From the NCBI GenBank assembly GCA_003996215.1, contig QJPP01000272.1, positions 124,001-188,000 on the forward strand: a DNA stretch of 64,000 nucleotides. The letters run 5' to 3'. Source of the DNA: Jaltomata sinuosa. Its lineage: Eukaryota > Streptophyta > Magnoliopsida > Solanales > Solanaceae. The notes below the pieces were generated by a model. The model was not told where the DNA came from, did not search any database, and saw only the letters and a list, made by a program, of their open reading frames with translations. The position numbers were made by a program, and so were the translations under genes. Position 1 is the stretch's first letter, and every line of letters begins with the position of its first letter. Below, piece by piece: positions 12,021 to 23,289 of the stretch.

Positions 12021-12549
12021 GGGTCGAGAAGCTGGATGATGCACTATGGGCGTACAGAACTGCCTACAAAACACCCATTGGAGCTTCTCCGTATCGACTT
12101 GTATATGGTAAGGCTTTTCATCTGCCAGTCTAGTTGGAATACCAAGCCTATTGGGCTATAAAAAAGCTTAATCTGGATGAAAAACTAGCTGGGTGGAAGA
12201 GGCAAATGCAACTTAACAAACTTAATGAGTTTAGGTTGTAAGCTTATAGAATGCCAAGATTTACAAGAAGAAGACGAAGAGGTGGCATGACAAGCATATC
12301 CTTCCGCGCTCGTTTGAACTTGGCCAACAAGTCCTCCTATTCAACTCAAGGATGAAGCTTTTCCCCGGAAAGCTTAAGTCTAAGTGGTCTAGACCATTTG
12401 TGGTAGTGCGGATGACTCCACATGGCGCAGTTGAACTCTGAAAGATTGGAGACACGATTACATTCTTGATGAACGGTCAAAGGGTGAAGCACTTCTGGTC
12501 TAAAGATGTGGACAGGGATAAAACCTCAATCACCCTATCAGATGAGTGA
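12021..12549 (+). pseudogene. Athila-like pol, integrase C-terminal part
   Basis: The frame opens in mid-domain at W-S-R-K-L-D-D-A-L-W-A-Y-R-T-A, the stretch after the catalytic core of Athila integrases. It continues through KTPIGASPYRLVYGKAFHLPV, a shifted middle part, and GQQVLLFNSRMKLFPGKLKSKW with a GPF/Y-like SRPFVVV. It ends at TGA 12547-12549. Internal stops lie after FHLPV and in GAVEL*KI, and at least one frameshift is present. The same region occurs in element A at 25450-25987. The 5' end of the gene is missing because of the junction at 12014-12021. Confidence 0.8.
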
Positions 12550-12609
12550 TCTTTGAGGTTGCATCATGCCACGACCAAAACTAAGGCGCTAGGTGGGAGG
12601 CAACCCACC
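12522..12609 (+). other. Structured module at pol stop, copy 1 of 5 (divergent)
   Basis: AACCTCA (12522-12528) and ATCAC (12529-12533) can pair with GTGAT (12546-12550) and TGAGGTT (12554-12560) around a 12-nt loop. The pol stop codon TGA 12547-12549 is in the stem. After GGCGCT comes a hairpin GGTGGG (12592-12597), loop AGGCAA, CCCACC (12604-12609). The second hairpin has the same loop as the other copies but a different, fully paired stem. Confidence 0.6.
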
Positions 12610-12729
12610 GTTTTTACTATTATTTGTTATTTCTACAGGGAGAAAAAGAAAGGTGCCAGCCATGGATGCACGGAAAGAGGTAAGTACCATAAATTTGAGT
12701 CCCAGGGGTCTGGTGGAGCCTTGTCACAC

Positions 12730-13030
12730 CGCCCCAGGGACCAAACTACTGCATGGGTAGTTTTGCGTGACAGAGGTGCACCACGCCAGGCCTAGAACTA
12801 TCGAGCACTGAGTCTGGCGCATCGCGGGTGCACCGCACCACGTGGATGCCCAGCCAGGCGTGACAGAGGTGCGATGCCCCATGCTCAATCCCAATTGGGC
12901 ACGACGCAGGCGCACCGCGCCAATGAGTAGACTACTGAGGGTGGACGCTAGCGCGTTCCAGGCGCAGCGCGCCACTTGATGAACTACTGCATGCCTCGAC
13001 TGGCGCGTCTCGGGTGCGATGCCCTATGCC
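12730..13030. repeat. CpG-rich word cluster between pol and ORF3
   Basis: Repeated GC-rich words such as GGCGCATCGCGGGTGC, GCGCACCGCGCC and GGTGCACCGCACC follow the pol end and precede a pyrimidine-rich leader. Frames on both strands cross it only because stops are rare in it. The position matches the cluster in element A at 26240-26570. Confidence 0.6.
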
Positions 13031-13244
13031 TACTTTGGGCAGTCTACTCGGTCAAGGGTCAAGGGTCAACCGACCTAAGACCAAAATCTTAACCATAAGG
13101 TCTTTTAAAAGACCACCTAAAGCCTAAAATTTCTCTTCATTATTTGCAAAGGAGTGCCGCCCCACTCCCCTCTCTCCTAAAAATTTCCTTTTTTCCTCCA
13201 TTATTGTCTTCCTCAAGCTCAAACAAAGTCCATAACTTCTCAAG

Positions 13245-13834
13245 GTAATTTCTCCCTTTACTTTCTAATGCTTTCTACTTCTTCTTTATGCTTTTCACAT
13301 TCAAGATTGGTTGGTGTAATCTTTGTTATCTTGTTGGAAGAATTTAACATTTTTTCACCATTGATGAAAGATTCAAAGCGTAAAATACACCCACAAAAGA
13401 AGATTATTTTTTGTAGCTTCACTAATGTGGTGGATTTTGAATTTTGTCTCTTATGTTGTGTTAGGTCTTGATTTATGGAAGGCATAATGAGTAGTAGAAA
13501 GAGATGGGTCACCCTAGAAACTTCAAGAAAAATCACATGAATGTATAGTGCAAAGAATGAAAGGGTGACCTTGAATAATGTTTAATGAAAAAAGGGTAGA
13601 GATTCCTTGAGAATTTTATGGAATGAACTTGTGTAAATATTTTGGTGGATGTGGTGTCTTAGGTTGACAAAATACATTTGTGTTGAAAGAAGGAAGTTTG
13701 AGTACCTCATGATTAGCAACCTATAGACACCATTTCTAGCGAAATAAGTGTGGGGTTATCATGATCCTATGAAAGACACTAATTTTGCTAGCTCTCATTG
13801 TACTGGGTTGATTTGTGTAATATGTGTGTTGTAG
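13245..13834 (+). other. Candidate leader intron upstream of ORF3
   Basis: A CT-rich leader ends CTCAAG followed by GTAATT (donor GT 13245-13246), and TTGTAG ends at 13834 followed by GTACA and the ORF3 ATG at 13840. The roughly 590 bases between are AT-rich with no meaningful coding frame. The same arrangement is seen in element A, where the acceptor is damaged. Splicing is inferred from the sites only. Confidence 0.4.
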
Positions 13835-13839
13835 GTACA

Positions 13840-15081
13840 ATGCCGCCACAAGGAAAGAAATAAGTCACTGAAGGCACTAGGGGAAAAAGTCCCCAAAAAG
13901 GGGAATCATCCGGAATGGTAGCTCCTTCAAATCCGCGGGCACCCCCTCGAAAGTTTGGAAAGAGAACGATGAGTGTGCGGAGGATCGACTGGTTTGAGAG
14001 CCAAAAGGAAGCTAAATACCACCCAGATGAGCATGTTAATGAGGCTCGGCTACAAGCAAAATTCCCACAAATATATGAGATGGTCCACATATTGGGCCTT
14101 CAGTACATCTTCCAGGACCAAAGGGATTTCAACCTCACTATGGTAAGGGAATTCTATGCTAACTGGCAGCCATAGGAAAGCCAAAGTCAAAAAGTGGGGA
14201 TCCGCGGGAAGGTTGTCCATTTCACCACACGATTACTAAATGAGTTCTTGGGAACACCTCACATGGATGCAGCATCGTACTTGACAATGAAGGATGAGCC
14301 GCCATACAGAGACATACGCCACACTCTTTGTGGGGTAGACTCCACAGCTCGGTAGGAAAGAACAAAAGATACGCAGAGACATTCTACCCTCCACTATGCA
14401 TACTTCAGCCAGGAGGTGAGAGTTTGGCTAAAAATTATATGTATTACTTTTCTCCCATGCTCGCACACCATCGAGGTAACTAAAGATAGGGTGGTGTTGA
14501 TATATATGCTCATGAAGGGGATGCCGGTCAATGTAGCATCGGTACTATGGAACAATATGGTCAAGTATCATGAGAACAAAAGGTGGCACTACTGCTATGG
14601 GGGATTGGTGACCCGGTTCCTTAGGCAATGGGAGGTTGAGGAAGAAGTACATGATTTGGTTCCTCCGCAGGTCTCATACCTTGTGAGCAAACTGGTGGAT
14701 GTGACTAACATAAAGCCCCAAGATGTTGTACATGGGTCGATACTTTCAAATACTGACAGACAGGCTCGTGATGAGAGTTGGATGGGGAGGATGTATGGCA
14801 TGGCAGATTTGCAGTTGCGGATTGGTGGTTGGCCTGCGATCGAGGAGGAGATGTTGGTATTGCATGATAGATACCCAATGACAGAGACTGCGATGTACAT
14901 GTGCAGGGTGGGTCTAGCTTTTCAAGAGCCCCTAGATGATGATGAGCCTACAGTACACAACACTCATGATGATGAGGACGATGAAGATGATGATGCTGGT
15001 ACCGCGTTGATGGCGGTAGATGATCAGACAGCTGACCAGGATCATGAATTCATTCCTGATAATGATGAGGATGACGCTTAG
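13840..15081 (+). pseudogene. Athila ORF3 (plant transposon protein domain, acidic tail)
   Basis: ATG 13840 opens MPPQGKK and meets a stop at codon 8. The same frame continues at 13915 with KFGKRTMSVRRIDWFESQKE and MVREFYANWQP. After a stop and a frameshift a 221-codon open frame (14416-15081) completes the protein, with a C-terminal tail very rich in Asp/Glu (DDEDDEDDDAG, DNDEDDA). The first part resembles the 'putative plant transposon protein' domain found downstream of pol in Athila-like elements (compare VREFYANYQ at 28325). This position is called env-like in some related elements, but I see no signal peptide or membrane segment. The function is unknown. Confidence 0.65.
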
Positions 15082-15130
15082 AGGCCCAGGGAGTTCCTTC
15101 TCTCACTCTTTACCTTTGTGTTTTTTTAAA

Positions 15131-15146
15131 GCATTGGGGATAATAC
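15131..15146 (+). other. Decayed hairpin after ORF3 (GCATTG-GGGA)
   Basis: GCATTGGGGATAATAC is a partly paired form of the perfect hairpin TGCATTGGGGACAATGCA at 34271. It is followed by TTAAGTATGGGG, a purine-rich tail like the PPT-side motifs elsewhere in these elements. It is the last recognisable part of this fragment before the minus-strand element begins. Confidence 0.45.
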
Positions 15147-15165
15147 TATGTCTTAAGTATGGGGT

Positions 15166-16010
15166 GGAGAATCTTTAGCTTTGGGGATTCTTCAATAGAC
15201 GACTTGGGAGGAGGCCCCAATGGTCTATTAAGAGGCTCAAACGCAATAGTACTAGACAATGCACAAGCTGCCTCCAAGTATTGAATCATCTCATGTGCTG
15301 CTCCATCTCCATATAAATCTGTCCCTATGAGGGCTCTCTCCAATGGATCTGAGAAAGTGATGAGGGGCACCCTTGAGTCTATTTCCACCATGGTAATAGC
15401 CGATAAGTCCTCATATAGTGCAGGCAACTTCATTGCCTTATACACATTGAAGACTTCCACCTTGTCATGGGCTCTCATGGTGAGCTGTCCTGCTACCACA
15501 TCAATCAATGCTCTCCCTGTAGCCAATAGCGGACATCCCAAAATAAATGGAACTTCCAGGTCTGGTTCAAAGTCCAAGATCACAAAGTCCACTGGAAAGA
15601 TCAATGAACCAATCTTCACCAATACATCTTCTATAATGCCCTCAGTTTTAGCCAAAGATCTATCTGCCAGCTGCAGAACAATTGTAGTGGGGCAAGGACT
15701 ACCCAACCCCATCTTCTTGAAGACTGAAGATGGAATAAGGTTAATACTTGCCCCAAGATCGCATAGTGCTCGCGCTACAACCTTCTGGCCAATGGTGATC
15801 TCAATAGTAAAACTTCCCGAATCTTTTAACTTGGTGGGTAACCTATTCTGGATCTGAGAAGTGCAAGCCTCAGTAAGAGCCACTGTGGCATATTCAGTCA
15901 GCCTATTCTTGTTTTCCACAATGTCCTTGATATATTTTTCATACTTCGGGACTCCCTGAAGAACATCTATGAGTGGGAGGTTAAGGTGTACCTACCTCAA
16001 GAGGTCATGA
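15166..16010 (-). pseudogene. gag-pol: aspartic protease and flanking segment
   Basis: An open minus-strand frame of 257 codons (15919-15146) holds the retropepsin: ALCDLGASINLIP with a DLGAS active-site motif (D-S/T-G type), an LQLADRS segment, then VPFILGCPLLATGRALIDV, the conserved ILGRPFLATG-like motif. The frame just upstream carries an AKAGTENEVKEDE linker and GFKKFHDLLR, common to Athila gag-pol. It breaks off before reverse transcriptase. The last codons near 15146 may already lie in neighbouring sequence. Of all pol domains in the window this is among the least damaged. Confidence 0.8.
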
Positions 16011-16299
16011 AATTTCTTGAATCCAACCTCCTCTCTCTGTTTTATCAACTTCTATGGGAATGGTGGAGGAGGCTTCACAATAACTTCATCTTCTTTCACC
16101 TCATTCTCGGTCCCAGCTTTAGCCTTTTTGGATGCAACTTCAACTACCTTGGGATCTGCTTACTTTGGTGCCAACTCTTTCAGCTCCAACCCACTTCTAG
16201 TAGTGACTGCATTCAACTACTTTGGATTGGGTCAGTATCGCCTGGAAGACTACACTGTGGTCTCACATTTTGTGCTCCAGCTAACTGCCCCATTTGCTT

Positions 16300-17640
16300 T
16301 TCTAAATTCTGGATAGCAGTTGAGTGATCCTTGGCAATTGCTTCAAATTTTGCTTCACATTTTGCTTGGATCTCTATGATAGACTTAAACATGTCTTCGA
16401 TGTTTCTAGGTATGACCGCAGGCTTGTTATTTCCAGCAAACTGTTGATTCTATCCTTGTGGCCTGAATTGATTCTGGCCTTGGTCGTTCCCATATAACAA
16501 ATTATTTCGCAGATTTACATTATATGCATTCCCATAATTTTGATTTCCACCTCTCTGAGCATAACCAAAAAAGTTCACAGAATCTGGATTTGCTGCACAA
16601 TCTTCCGATAGATGGTCACCTCCACAGGTATCACAAAATTGAGTAGTTGCTAGCTGAACTGCATTAACATGTGCCTGATTATTCCCCAGAGCCAATTTGT
16701 TGAGAATAATAGCTATGTTGCTCATCTGATTAGCCATAGACTCCACCTTGGCAAATAAAGTCATGTTGGAATCTACCTCAAGCATTCCGGCAACCTACTT
16801 AGGTGTAGCTCTACTAACATCACCGTTCCATTCTGAATTGCTCTACGCCATCCTCTGTAGAAGGGTATACAGCTGGTCATATGTCTTCTCAAGTGCTTTC
16901 CCGTCTGCTGCACAATCTAATAAGATCTTTGAATGAGGCTCAAGTCCCTCAATGAACGTATGTACCAACACTTCATTAGTCTCTTGATGATGAGGGCATG
17001 CCATAAGGAGGGCCTTAAATCACTCCCAAGATGTGTAGAGATTTTCACCATCTTTCTCCCTGAAACTCAGAATCTAACTCCTCAGCCTGGCTATCTTTCC
17101 GGAGGCAAAAGAAATGTGTCAAGAATTTCTGAGCTAAATCATCCCATGAAGTGATGGAATTCGGTGGCTCCGCTTTCAACCATCTCTTCACTTCCCCAAG
17201 TAGAGAAAACGAAAATAATGTCAGCCTCATGTAGTCCACTACGACTCCTGTTGGTATAATTGTGTCACAGATTTCTAGAAAATTCTGGATGTGTGTCTGC
17301 GGGTCCTCATGTGATAAGCCTGTGAACTAGCCATTGGTGTGCAAAAGTTGCATCATACTATGCTTTAGCTCAAAATGACCACCCGATTCGGGTTTTCAGA
17401 TGTTATTGGTGACATTGGTCAAGAGTGGGATTGCCACAACGCGCACTGGCCTTGGTGCTTCCATTTATGCGATAACAACTTTGGGTTGTTCAACTAACGA
17501 GATTGTCTCGTCAGCCACCGCCTGAAACTTAATAGGATAAAGAGCTTCTGCCCTTCTCCGCTGATGAAATAGTCTTTCAGGCTCGGGGTGTGGCTCTACC
17601 AAATCTTTATTCCTTTCCAGTTTGTTGACAGCTCAAAGTT
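16300..17640 (-). pseudogene. Athila-like gag remnant
   Basis: Minus strand, from inside the PBS: a capsid segment at 17045-17239 (MDYMRLTLFSFSLLGEVKRWL, then ITSWDDLAQKFLTHFF) matches the Retrotrans_gag pattern of Athila elements. A linker with a possible coiled coil and a single Cys/His motif (CDTCGGDHLSEDC, near 16610-16640) follow, then Asn/Gln-rich sequence (16450-16785). Stops between the open segments make it non-functional. Confidence 0.75.
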
Positions 17641-17735
17641 TGTACCTGCAGATTTTACCAAACGCTAAGATCAAGTTGTCAATACTTGAATAATAAAGCC
17701 GTATAAGAAAAGTTAGAAATTTGCTAATTTCTAAG

Positions 17736-17753
17736 TCTCCGGCAACGGCGCCA
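17736..17753 (-). other. Primer-binding site, tRNA-Asp (Athila) type
   Basis: The minus strand reads TGGCGCCGTTGCCGGAGA, one mismatch from the site at 11996-12013. It lies six bases inside the LTR end. Confidence 0.85.
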
Positions 17754-17759
17754 AAAACT

Positions 17760-19067
17760 TGTCACGTCCTAACGCACACGCAAGTGTACGTGGTCGTACA
17801 AGTAATATAAGATTGTATGTCCAGATATCGTACCCACAGGGACTTGTCGATTAACTATTCACTAAATTAAACTAGTTCTAATTATTTATTCAAGAGTAAA
17901 ATTCCAAAGGTGATGATTAATTAATCTAGAAATAAAAAGAAGAAGTTAACTAATGAACAATTAACCAAACAAAAAGCAGATTTTCACGTAACTAATATGA
18001 TGAAATCGATCTAGGACTATTAATTTGCTAACAATCATGTTGAATAATCAATTTCATTGACTTGTTTGTTTATCTAGTTGTTGATTCCGGGGTTGATATT
18101 ACAACTATGGTCTCTCGAGCCTCTAGTTGCCTATTCAAAATGGCATCACAACTACATCGTTGAGCGGGGATGTGACATCTTATTTTAAAAGCATTTATAG
18201 TTCTTTCCGTATGAACCAAACAAGGAGTTCTAGGTATATCTCTATCTTAGTCGCTAACCTACCCTATACGTTACAAAAGAGAGGTCTTTCTCCCTATATT
18301 CTTTGTTCTATCTCAATGATTCTTCTCTCGAGTTCACAAAGAGATTATAGATTTATTTTAATGGTAGTTAAACATTAAAATAGTAAGCACAAGAATATAA
18401 GAACAACTAATATGAAAAATAAATAATCGAATCAATCGTCTACTAAACAATCATATAGTTAGTTACCATAATCCTAGAACGAGAAGTTTAACTCTACATA
18501 GACATGGAACAATTACAACAAATCATCCAAAGAAAAACGTAAAATAAATACTAAAGGAGAAGAAAAGATGAGGCCTATATTCTTCGGCCTCCACGGTGGC
18601 TCCTAGCTCTTCGTAGGTCAAAAGTTATAGAAAAATTATTCTTAAGGGACATTTATAGGTGTAGGAAAAAGCCTCAAATAAAATAACTGAGTCCAAAATA
18701 AATTGGGAAACCAAAACCCAATTAAATTGGGATTGCACTATTCGTATGTGGTCCGCCGCCTCAATTGTTCGTTGCATCTTCACTGCCTGCCACATGGCAG
18801 CCCTTTACAGCACCTTGAATTGAATTGAAATTCAATTCATATGTATGAATAATAATAAAATATTACATTCAATCCATTAAGCTGCCTGCTTGATTTTCTT
18901 ATATGATTTCTCGTTTTTAATTCGTTTCTTCTTTAAATTTCTTTAACTTTTCACCATTTTAACCTAATATAAGAATAATTCATAAGATCAATGCTCAAAA
19001 AGGACAATAAAAAGACTAAATATGAGGCAAATAATGACTAAATATATGTAATTTTGGCCTCACATCA
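17760..19067 (-). repeat. 5' LTR of the 15166-19067 element
   Basis: On the minus strand it starts TGATGTGAGGCC at 19067 and ends GACGTGACA at 17760, so it has TG...CA ends and is about 1.3 kb. The R/U5-side sequence CCCTGTGGGTACGATATC is characteristic of Athila-like LTRs. It is not homologous to the LTR of element A except for the terminal TGATGTG. No CpG-rich word cluster is obvious in this LTR, unlike the others. Confidence 0.75.
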
Positions 19068-20178
19068 ATGTCCCATCACAGTCGCCTGTGGTATCAAGGC
19101 AGGAGGCCTAGAACTAATACCTGAAGAGACCCGACGGGTAACCACAATGCTCGTCGCATCCACGACAGCCCGTGGGGCATCCTGTCAGCAGCAATCGCGT
19201 CCAGCTTTCCTAGAATAGTTAGGATTTGGTCTTTTGTCTATAAATACTTCCCTTTAGGTTTTATTTTCGATTGTTACTCATTATTTTCGTACAATCACTA
19301 CATTGTTACATTTGTTTGACTTTGTTACACAAGTTCTTGAGATTAAAGATTGTTCTTGATTAATTGAAGTGTTCTTGAGACTTTTTTCAAGATTTTGGAT
19401 TTCTTTACTTCTCATTGTAAGTATCTACTGATGATTGTTCCAACAACCATTGATTGTTTACTTATGAACATGAGTAGCTAAATCCACAACTAGGGTTGTG
19501 GGAACCATGAAGGATTAATGAAGTAGGAAAAGTACTTGGTAACTCTAGGGCGGTGGTTATGCATGTATTGTTCTTCCTTTTCTTTTGATTACTTTTTAAC
19601 GGTGCGCAACATTAGAACTCATCTTATCCTTACTTGCCGGACCAAAGAGGTAACGGATGGGAAAAGGGTTATCTAACGACGGAGATTTGAGGCTATCAAC
19701 CCTCATCTAATAGCTTGACCTTGTTCGAGAATAGCTAATCTGGGATCCAAGGTAAGGGTTAGTAAATCATACACCTACGGCTGGACCAAGGCATATGGGG
19801 AAATTCATCTATCTGCCGGACCAAGGATTTAGGTGAACCTAACTTACCGATTCTGCATGCTAAGCACCAAGCTAGTTTACTAAGTACAAATGCTTACTAA
19901 GTTATGATCTCATGGGGAACACTACCCTCGTTGCTTCTCTTATTGATAACAACTGTTGAAACTGATAACTGTTACTTGTTACGAATTTAAGTTACAATAA
20001 CTAAGTGTTACTTAAAACCCCCCTTTTAAGGGAAATAAACGGCTAAGAGCGCAAGTAAACACTAATCACCCATAGTCCTACCATATTCCCTGCGGGATCG
20101 ACCCCAACCTTCGTTGGGTTCTATATTTGAACAGCAACCGCTTACGCTTCTAAAGGGAGGTGTAATTTAGGCGTATCA
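19068..20178 (+). repeat. 5' LTR of element A (5' end missing)
   Basis: Aligns with 31955-33085 of the 3' LTR and ends GGCGTATCA at 20178. It contains a TATA box TATAAATA at 19239-19246 and the conserved CCTGCGGGATCGACC block near 20090. About 470 bp of the LTR start are replaced by the inserted minus-strand LTR. Confidence 0.85.
19239..19246 (+). promoter_or_regulatory. TATA box of element A 5' LTR
   Basis: TATAAATA, just downstream of the CpG-rich words that end near 19200. The equivalent is TATAAAT at 32127 in the 3' LTR and TATAAATA at 36464 in the element B LTR. Confidence 0.6.
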
Positions 20179-20183
20179 AATTT

Positions 20184-20201
20184 TGGTGCCATTGACGGGG
20201 A
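20184..20201 (+). other. Primer-binding site, tRNA-Asp type (decayed)
   Basis: TGGTGCCATTGACGGGGA differs at three positions from the TGGCGCCGTTGCCGGGGA consensus, two of them C-to-T or G-to-A changes as expected from deamination of methylated DNA. It lies five bases after the LTR end. Confidence 0.85.
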
Positions 20202-20382
20202 ATATGGTTTAGGATTAAGAGAGATTGTGTTTATTTCACTATTAGTCCTTATTTCCTGATTTTACATTTTCTGTTATTTTTGTTTTGTTCTACAGGTTTC
20301 ACACTTGTGCATGCCCAGTACAAAGAGTCAATGAAAACCCTTGATCCTATACGATCTTGAAATCTCCAAAACTCTAAGAAAT

Positions 20383-22230
20383 ATGGCTAAAGAGGGAGAG
20401 CATGAGACACAATAGTAGATCACAGCTCGGCTGTTAGTTGAAGTTGAGTAGAGGAAAAAGGCAGGGGAAGACACCCTTGCTAATGAAGATGCTACAATTG
20501 CAGCAAACCTTGCAGCTCGAAATGCGATAGTTGATCAAGCAAGGCAAGCATGACAACAAGCTATGAGAGATGAGGCAGCAACTAGATGAAATTTACCATA
20601 GAATAGGGGTCGACAAATACAGTAGCCAAGTCATGCCCCTCGCTACTATGATGAGGATGATGATGAGGGGGAGAAATTAGGCATTACTTGACCCATAGTG
20701 TTGCCACCCTGACTGAGGGAACAAAGTTTGACATCACCAGCACCATGATCTAGTTGCTGAACCTGAAGGGACTAAATATTGGAAAGCCTACAGAAGATGC
20801 AAATCTACATGTGAAAATTTTTAATCAAATTTGCAAAGCTTATAATCTACCAGGAGTGGGGAAGATGCTATTAGACTGAGACTGTTTCCATTCTCATTGA
20901 CTGAAGAGGCAATGTCATGGCTCTCAAAATTGCCCGATAATTCCATCTACACATGGCACGAGTTAAAGACTAAGTTTCTGAAGTGGTTCTTTCCTCCATC
21001 AAGGATGTTGTAGCTCAAGTAAGAGCTCTACAATTTCAAGCAACTACGTGCAGAGGCATTATATGAGACTTGGTTGAGATTCAATAAGAAGTTGAAATAA
21101 GTTCCAAAACACGAAATCCCTTCAAGGCATCTGATGGAGATATTTTATAAAGTATTGAATGCCAACACAAAAGTAGTAGCCGACACTATAACTGGTGGAG
21201 CATTCATGGAGAATTTGTATGTTGAAGCTTTTGAGATGCTTGATAGGGTTACTAAAACCAATAGGGCATGGCATACTAGAGAGCTGAGAGTCCAACAGGT
21301 ACATATGCAGTTGGTAAGTTCTTTGACTCTCATGAATTTCAGGAGCTCATGCAAGAAGTTGCTGAAATGAAGACGAGCATATGGTTGATTGCAAAGAAAA
21401 TCCTAGATGATGGAGTAGAGAAGGTAAAAGCCATCGGCTCACAAGGGAAAGCTCCAAGGCCAGATGATTACTTATCCGATGAAGAGGTTAGTTATTTGAA
21501 TGATCAAGGAGTGGGTTTCTAGGCCTCTGGTCAAAGGGAATCAATGTCAGAACAGAGATAAAGATGACCAATTCAATAGGTCCAGCTACAGAGATAAGAG
21601 CAAAACTAGAGACAGGGATGGTGACTGGCAGAAAAGGGATCGCTACAAGAATGATAGAAGTGGTCTGTATATCCTTCCTGGAAATTGTGAAGATAGACCT
21701 GAACAACCAACCATGAGAGAGCTACTCAACAAAGTATTTCAAAAGGTTGATTCTATGGATGCAAGCATAAAAGAGATGCGAGCTCACCTTTCAGGTATGA
21801 GTCAGATAGTGGAGGGTCATTCTGTCGCCATAAAGCAGCTTGAGACCCAGATGCACCAGATATCTACTAGTATAAATCCACGTCAAAAGGGCACTCTCCC
21901 AAGTGACACCATTCAAAATCTGAATAATGATCGACAGGTTATGGTTGTGACTATCCGAAGTGGAAAATAGACTATTGACCCTCCTATGCCTATAGTTATT
22001 AATAAGCCAGCCGAGTCTAAAAAGGATGATTCTGAAATTGTGGTCGAGTCTGAGGAAAAGGATAGCAGTGAAGGGCCAAGTGTGAGGAAGTCTTCTGAGT
22101 CAAAAGCGAAAAACAAAGAGGTTGCACCAGTCTTGAAGCCCATGCCATTGCCTCCTCCTTCTTACCCACATAGATTAAAGAAAAAGGTCGAGGACGGCAA
22201 ATTTCACAAGTTCATCTCCATGCTGAAATA
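20383..22230 (+). pseudogene. gag of element A
   Basis: ATG 20383 opens MAKEGEHE and meets stops early. An acidic stretch follows (RYYDEDDDEGE, near 20640), then the capsid domain near 20880-21060 (FPFSLTEEAMSWLSKLPDNS, TWHELKTKFLKWFFP), the 78-codon segment at 21134, and a basic, charged region at 21500-21970 with MREL...VDSMDASIKEMRAHL, likely coiled coil. A Ser/Lys/Glu-rich linker with a PPPSYPHRLKKK motif ends near 22230. At least six stops or shifts interrupt it. A leader acceptor-like site (TTCTACAG at 20295) lies upstream. Confidence 0.75.
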
Positions 22231-22270
22231 ACTTTTAGTCAATACTCCTTTAGTTGAAGAATTAGAGCAG

Positions 22271-22960
22271 ATGCCTAGATATGCTAAGTTCATGAAGGAT
22301 CTGGTGACTAGGAAGAGAACGGTGAGTTTTGAGCCAGCTGATAATCTGTACCATTGTAGTGCAATAGCCTCTTGTTCTTTAGTACAAAAAAAAGAAGATC
22401 CTGGAGCTTTCACTATTCCATGCATAATTGGAGCGTTCTACTTTGCTAAGGCATTGTGTGATCTAGGTACTAGCATCAATCTGATGCCACTAGAAGTATT
22501 TAATTAGTGGGGCTTGAGAGCCCCCAAACTGACTATAATGCGGCTTCTTATGGCAGATCGTACAGTGAAAAGGCCTATATGTATTCTCTATGATGTGCTT
22601 GTGAAAGTTGACACTTTTATCTTCCCTGTGGACTTTTTTATTCTTGACTGCGAGGTTGACTTTGAGGTTCCTATCATATTGTGATGACCATTCCTTGCTA
22701 TTGGATGTGCGTTGGTTGATTTAGAGATTGGGAAAATGAAGTTCAGATTGAATGATGAGGTAGTTACTTTCAATGTCTTCCAGTCTATGAAGCATCATGA
22801 CGATATGCGAGTGGTTTCTGTTATTGATGTGATTGATGAGGATGAACTAATTGTGCCTATTAAGGAGAGACTTGATGTTGAAGCACTTGCGGCCGTGATT
22901 ATAAATTTTGATGAAGATGACATTGAAGAGTATAATGATATGGTTGAATCACTTGCAGGT
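22271..22960 (+). pseudogene. Aspartic protease of element A
   Basis: The frame from 22271 includes ALCDLGTSINLMPLEVF, with DLGTS as the active-site motif (D-S/T-G type). After a stop come the MADRTVKRP, DVLVKVDTFIFPVDFFILDCEVD and LVDLEIGKMKFRLNDEVVTFNV segments. The ILGRPFL-type motif is broken by stops near 22680. The same domain is intact at 15166-15919. It would have cut the polyprotein into its mature parts. Confidence 0.75.
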
Positions 22961-23289
22961 ATGGGGTCTTATACCTACGCTCCAAAGAAGCTTGATTTAG
23001 ACTTAAAGAATACACAGACATCGCTTGCTAGACCATCTATTGAGAAGCCTCTAGTCTTGGAGCTCAAGGCGCTTCCATTTCACCTTCGGTATGTGTTCTT
23101 AGGAGATAATGAGACCTTTCCAGTTATTATTATTGCATACTTAGGAGAAGGGCAAGTTAAAGGTCTGGTTTCTGTGTTGAGAAAGTTCAAAAGGGCCACT
23201 GGTTGGTCCATTGCCAACATCATTGGGATTCCTCTTAGAATCTGCACTCATAAGATTCAGCTAGCCCCATATTAATTTCCAAGTATTGA

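Larger units (their letters stand above)
15166..19067 (-). mobile_element. Athila-like element, 5' half only (LTR, PBS, gag, protease)
   Basis: Minus strand: LTR 19067-17760, PBS 17753-17736, gag, then aspartic protease ending near 15190 in mid-pol. RT, RNase H, integrase and the 3' LTR are missing. Its LTR is inserted at 19067/19068 in the 5' LTR of element A, which resumes at a point matching about 31955 in the A 3' LTR. The left edge abuts the end of the plus-strand ORF3 fragment near 15165. Confidence 0.75.

Noticed and set aside
14416..15081. 221-codon frame as a host gene
   Set aside because: It is the continuation of the ORF3 frame of an Athila-like fragment, lying after pol and in the right order.
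15327..15857. 176-codon plus-strand frame
   Set aside because: Antisense shadow of the aspartic protease frame on the minus strand, which has recognisable motifs.
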